NCBI GenBank assembly: GCA_013693795.1
Contig: CP059258.1
Coordinates: 4,510,428-4,519,026, forward strand
Source of the DNA: Anaerolineae bacterium
GTDB taxonomy: Bacteria > Chloroflexota > Anaerolineae > SSC4 > Amarolineaceae
Direction of reading: 5' to 3'
Length of the DNA: 8,599 bases
Part shown: piece after piece, positions 6,154-8,599 of the stretch
Position numbering within the stretch: the stretch's first letter is position 1
How the letters are laid out: every line of letters begins with the position of its first letter
Position numbers and translations under genes: made by a program
Notes under the pieces: generated by a model
Seen by the model: only the letters and a program-made list of their open reading frames with translations
What the model was told of the DNA's origin: nothing
Databases searched by the model: none

Positions 6154-7234
6154 CGCTCAGATCGAAGAGAAGCAGGAGCAAGTGGGCAAGGCGCTCACAG
6201 CACTGGCCGAGATGCGAGAAAACCGACACGCCGCTTATGCTGCTGCGTTGCAAGAGAGCCTGGGCATAGAACTGGAGAACTGGAAAAAGTCTCTGACGCA
6301 GCAGGTCGAAGCGAAACAAAGGCAGGCCCAGGCTGCAACAGAAGCTAGCGAGTTCAGGCAGTTATCAACCTCTTCTGGCCTCGAAAAGGGAGTTAAGCGG
6401 GCAGAGGAACGACTGCACCTGTTTCTCGATGAGTCGGCGGTAGTTGAGGCTGTCTTGCAGCTTGGCATGAAATGCCTGAATGCAAAGCGATATCGTCTGG
6501 CCGAGCGTGTGTTCTACACCGGCGCCGTTCTGGACCATGACCGTGCGCCGGCGTTCCGGCTGCGCTGGCTGGTCGCACGCGCGGCCTATTTGCGTAGTAT
6601 CAATGATCCTCATGCCGCTGGTGAGATGGATCAGGCTGGGAGGGCAGTTCAGGATGCTCGGCAAGGCAATACAGAAACTGTAGAAGCTCTGAACGACTTA
6701 TGGGGCTGCCTGGCGCCATCTGAACAATCGCTGGATACCACATTGTTTGAGCGCACGCTCAAGAAAGCCCTGGAGAATGACAAAGCGGGAGTGCTCGCTG
6801 TCAAGGAGAAGCACGTGGATATATCGAGGTTGGTCTCAGCCCTGGATGACAAACTAAAGGCTCAGGATTTGTCCAGGCTTGACAACGAGACCAGAGAAGC
6901 GCTCGACGCAATGGTGCAAAACCACACCGGGTTGTCGCCGGCGGTTCTGGCTGTTCTCATGACCTACAACAGCGAACCCCAGAGGGCGCTTTCCCAACCA
7001 CAGGATGAAACGCAGGCCAAGGAGGCGCTTGCCCGAACGCTGGACTTCCCATACCACAAGAGTATAGAATTAGTCAAGAAGCTGTTGTCGGCGGAGTCAA
7101 ATCCCCAGAAGAAGGCTATGTTGGCCCGGCAGTGGCGCGACATGGCTTATGCTTGTGGTGCAGAAGCGAAAGAACTCCAGGGCCATTGTCGTTATCGCCC
7201 CCTGACCCAGGCCCAAAACCTGAACCAACCTTAG
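6113..7234 (+). CDS. Kinase 1 open segment 6: coiled-coil and helical-repeat region
   Basis: Uninterrupted for over 1 kb. The first part (AQIEEKQEQVGKALTALAEM, LENWKKSLTQQVEAKQRQAQ) is charged and heptad-like, probably a coiled coil. Further on, CLNAKRYRLAERVFYTGAVL with YRLAERVF resembles a TPR pair, then helices through DISRLVSALDDKLKAQDL. GTG 6113 could serve as a start, but aagggg ends only two bases before it, so I read it as internal. Base composition looks less GC-rich than the kinase domain. Frame is lost at 7180-7182. Confidence 0.55.
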   Translation: MTVRLAIQQAQGDSAQIEEKQEQVGKALTALAEMRENRHAAYAAALQESLGIELENWKKSLTQQVEAKQRQAQAATEASEFRQLSTSSGLEKGVKRAEERLHLFLDESAVVEAVLQLGMKCLNAKRYRLAERVFYTGAVLDHDRAPAFRLRWLVARAAYLRSINDPHAAGEMDQAGRAVQDARQGNTETVEALNDLWGCLAPSEQSLDTTLFERTLKKALENDKAGVLAVKEKHVDISRLVSALDDKLKAQDLSRLDNETREALDAMVQNHTGLSPAVLAVLMTYNSEPQRALSQPQDETQAKEALARTLDFPYHKSIELVKKLLSAESNPQKKAMLARQWRDMAYACGAEAKELQGHCRYRPLTQAQNLNQP

Positions 7235-8202
7235 CACCCCAAAGTTCAAGTGATGCGTTGATGGAAGCTCTGAACAGCGATGATCCGCGCCGGTGGGAAG
7301 AAGTGATGAACACGGATCAAGAGGGACGCCGCGGCTGGCCTCTCCAGGTCAAAGAGCGAGCACAGCAACGAGCAAGCGAGATTAGCCGGCATCGCAGCGA
7401 GATGGCCAAGGTTCTAAAGGATTTCGATCAAGACCCCACACAGGTTAAGGAGGGTTTCGCCACATGGCGCAAACAACATCCTCGATGGGTCAGGTGCTGG
7501 GATGCCCGAAAAGGTAATTGGGTCGAGACAGAGGCATTGGAGCAGGAGATCGGAAGAGCTTCCGATACGGCGCAGGCCAGGAAATGGCTGGGCCATGCAC
7601 AGATGCTGCAAAGACAGGTCGCATCTCCATCCGAGATCTCCCAGGCCGTCGCGACCGGCGTAGCATTCACTGGGGCTGATCCTGAAGTGATGCGGCAATT
7701 GGAGGAGCTGAGGAGAAATTCAATAGGTGCGATCCAGCCCACGCCCGGTATCCGACCTTTGCCTGGCGCCGTCAGGCCAGACAGAGACGCCACGACGGTG
7801 TCCAGTCCTCCCCTGGGCAATCTGCAGGCGCTGTTGGAGCGGCCAATTCGCGAGAGCGAAACCCTGACCGACCTGCGCAAGCGAATTCAGGGTCTGTTAC
7901 AGGCTAATAGCAAAGATGAGGACATTCTCAAGGCGCAATATGACAGCCTAGGTGTATGGGAGTTAGACGAGCATTGGCTGGCAAGCGCCGAACAGACGCA
8001 TCATGTGGAAGCAAGGGCACAGAGTCACGCCGTTAACACTCTTCAGGCTCTTGAAGTCTTGACCAAACAAGAGTACTGGCATCCATATATTCCGACCGAA
8101 GGGCCAACGGTGTTTGCAATCACCAGGAAACGTCTGGAACGGATCGTTGACCCGGAGGGAACTATGACCACGCGAACGAGAGTTCCAGCCAGACACAAAT
8201 AA
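7132..8202 (+). CDS. Kinase 1 open segment 7: proline-rich linker and C-terminal helical domain
   Basis: Genuine from about 7182 to TAA 8200-8202. It starts with a proline-rich linker (PPDPGPKPEP), then an alternation of charged helices (ALMEALNSDDPRRWEEV, ERAQQRASEISRHRSEM), a second linker (PTPGIRPLPGAVRPD) and a final domain including LTDLRKRIQGLLQANS and EYWHPYIPTEGPTVF, ending in the basic RTRVPARHK. I recognise no enzyme motif; a scaffold or partner-binding role is plausible. A start at ATG 7261 lacks a ribosome site. Confidence 0.55.
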   Translation: MARHGLCLWCRSERTPGPLSLSPPDPGPKPEPTLAPQSSSDALMEALNSDDPRRWEEVMNTDQEGRRGWPLQVKERAQQRASEISRHRSEMAKVLKDFDQDPTQVKEGFATWRKQHPRWVRCWDARKGNWVETEALEQEIGRASDTAQARKWLGHAQMLQRQVASPSEISQAVATGVAFTGADPEVMRQLEELRRNSIGAIQPTPGIRPLPGAVRPDRDATTVSSPPLGNLQALLERPIRESETLTDLRKRIQGLLQANSKDEDILKAQYDSLGVWELDEHWLASAEQTHHVEARAQSHAVNTLQALEVLTKQEYWHPYIPTEGPTVFAITRKRLERIVDPEGTMTTRTRVPARHK

Positions 8203-8351
8203 CACAAGCGGCTCATCTCCAGGAGCCCAGTTATAATCAAACCAGCGATTTCAGCAGGTTCTGAACAGCACAGATGAAACCGCATGCATCCGCCTGAAGG
8301 ATGATCTTGGTCAAACTTGACGAGAAGCCTAAACATGAGAAAGGATATTCC
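8203..8351 (+). promoter_or_regulatory. Intergenic gap with possible -10 element
   Basis: The largest gap in the window, between the two kinases. It holds a perfect TATAAT (8232-8237), but nothing like TTGACA at the correct distance upstream, and a TTGACG (8317-8322) without a matching -10. A short arm pair, ggctc/gagcc, lies near 8210-8228, too weak to call a terminator. A local promoter for the second kinase is possible but unproven. Confidence 0.2.
8341..8345 (+). promoter_or_regulatory. Ribosome binding site for kinase 2
   Basis: aagga, six bases before ATG 8352: the best-formed site in the window, and the reason for choosing this start even though the frame is broken 30 bases later. Confidence 0.65.
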
Positions 8352-8599
8352 ATGCCATCACCACAGGACTTGATCGGTGTTGGCCCAACGGCCAGCGCGG
8401 CCGCTATAAGCTGGAGAGATTCCTGGGCGAAGGGTTGACGGCCAGCGTCTATGTGGCCACGGCCACCTGGCACGACCGGGACGAACAGGAGCAGGTCGCG
8501 GTCAAGCTGATGCGGCCCGGCCTGGGCGCGCAGGAGGCCAGCCGTTACCGTGCTGAAGCGACACATCTGGCCGAGCTGCAAAGCGCACAGGCCGCGGCC
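8352..8599 (+). CDS. Second Ser/Thr protein kinase, N-lobe only (runs off right edge; one frame jump)
   Basis: From ATG 8352 the frame gives MPSPQDLIGVG and would stop at TGA 8436-8438. Adding one C to the run 8384-8386 continues as PNGQRGRYKLERFLGEG into a clear kinase N-lobe that stays open to the edge. Motifs: nucleotide loop GEGLTASV (8426-8449), VAVK with ATP-binding Lys at 8504, RPGL, and the C-helix RYRAEATHLAEL with its salt-bridge Glu at 8555, 17 residues after the Lys. These match kinase 1, so the two are paralogues in tandem. Unlike kinase 1, the C-helix appears full length. The third glycine of the canonical loop is Ala in both. Catalytic loop and C-terminal domains lie outside the window. 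Confidence 0.65.

Larger units (their letters stand above)
4774..8202 (+). pseudogene. Atypical Ser/Thr protein kinase with long helical/TPR-like C-terminus, frame-disrupted as sequenced
   Basis: Reconstructed length is about 1,140 residues. The kinase domain occupies roughly residues 20-270: nucleotide loop GDGLTAQV (4849-4872), VAVK with the ATP-binding Lys at 4915, a Glu 17 residues later (4967), a hinge around AMELMSGRKV, catalytic loop YDDFKFEN (5258-5281, the D-x-K-x-x-N pattern kept), and TDWN in place of DFG (Asp 5321). The C-lobe helices are LLRVLTGAPL and LLKRMLEMDRNRRP. No membrane helix is seen, so it is probably cytoplasmic. The rest is helical with repeat-like pairs, a coiled-coil-like stretch, proline-rich linkers and a basic end. 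Repairs: near 4958-4962, and runs 5023-5027 (G), 5216-5218 (T), 5873-5875 (G), 6107-6110 (G) and 7180-7182 (G). The C-terminal half could instead be one or two separate genes, but no ribosome site of correct spacing precedes 6113 or 7261. Confidence 0.7.

Noticed and set aside
6113..7234. Separate gene starting at GTG 6113
   Set aside because: aagggg ends only two bases before the GTG, and a one-base repair of 6107-6110 gives a smooth helical continuation of the kinase tail. Kept as an alternative.
630..8202. True pseudogene decay of the long genes
   Set aside because: Metal-binding and catalytic residues are kept and no isolated nonsense codons occur in the correct frames, which fits indel error better than relaxed selection. 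Only read data could decide.
8232..8322. Strong sigma-70 promoter before kinase 2
   Set aside because: TATAAT (8232-8237) has no -35 partner at 16-18 bases, and TTGACG (8317-8322) has no -10 at the right distance.
630..8400. Programmed ribosomal frameshifting
   Set aside because: There are far too many jumps, in both directions, with no shared slippery heptamer or downstream structure.
8388..8447. Repeat of acggccagcg at 8388-8397 and 8438-8447
   Set aside because: Ten bases repeated once inside coding sequence; most likely codon coincidence (N/T-G/A-Q/S).

Overview
The window is a single-direction, densely packed (+) strand gene cluster. It holds four genes: the end of a probable tubulin-like gene (2-535), one very long gene (630-4718) that reads as TM helix - von Willebrand A domain - TM helix - tubulin/FtsZ-like domain, a long atypical Ser/Thr kinase gene with a helical, TPR-like C-terminal region (4774-8202), and the start of a second, paralogous kinase gene (8352 to the right edge). 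Gaps between genes are 55 to 150 bases. I see no tRNA, rRNA, CRISPR array, insertion sequence or phage gene.

The most important caveat is that both long genes are not open as written. Each jumps between the three forward frames many times (about eight jumps in the vWA/tubulin gene, six in the kinase gene, one in the second kinase). Protein homology and codon character continue smoothly across each jump. Nearly every jump is repaired by adding or removing one base in a run of 3-5 identical bases, mostly G or C. The simplest reading is homopolymer indel error in the read or assembly, not decay, so the genes are described both as reconstructed units and as the open segments actually present.

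The organism is not certain. Large vWA, tubulin-like (Tubulin_2-type) and serine/threonine kinase proteins in one cluster, with GC-rich codon third positions and GTG/ATG starts, suggest a Chloroflexota-type bacterium. This is family-level inference with no ribosomal or taxonomic marker in view.

How the parts may work together (inference): positive charges flank both membrane helices of the long fusion on the same side. This predicts an N-terminus inside, a vWA plus beta-rich domain outside, and a tubulin-like GTPase domain inside. The protein could therefore couple binding of an external ligand or surface partner to assembly of a cytoplasmic filament. Gene A's C-terminal module resembles the C-terminal module of the fusion, so at least two tubulin-like paralogues are probably made. 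The two kinases lie downstream in the same direction and are natural candidates to regulate them. Association of an FtsZ/tubulin-like family with vWA proteins in a predicted membrane-remodelling system has been proposed from comparative genomics (Makarova and Koonin). The single-chain fusion and the kinase partners seen here are the parts that look unusual.
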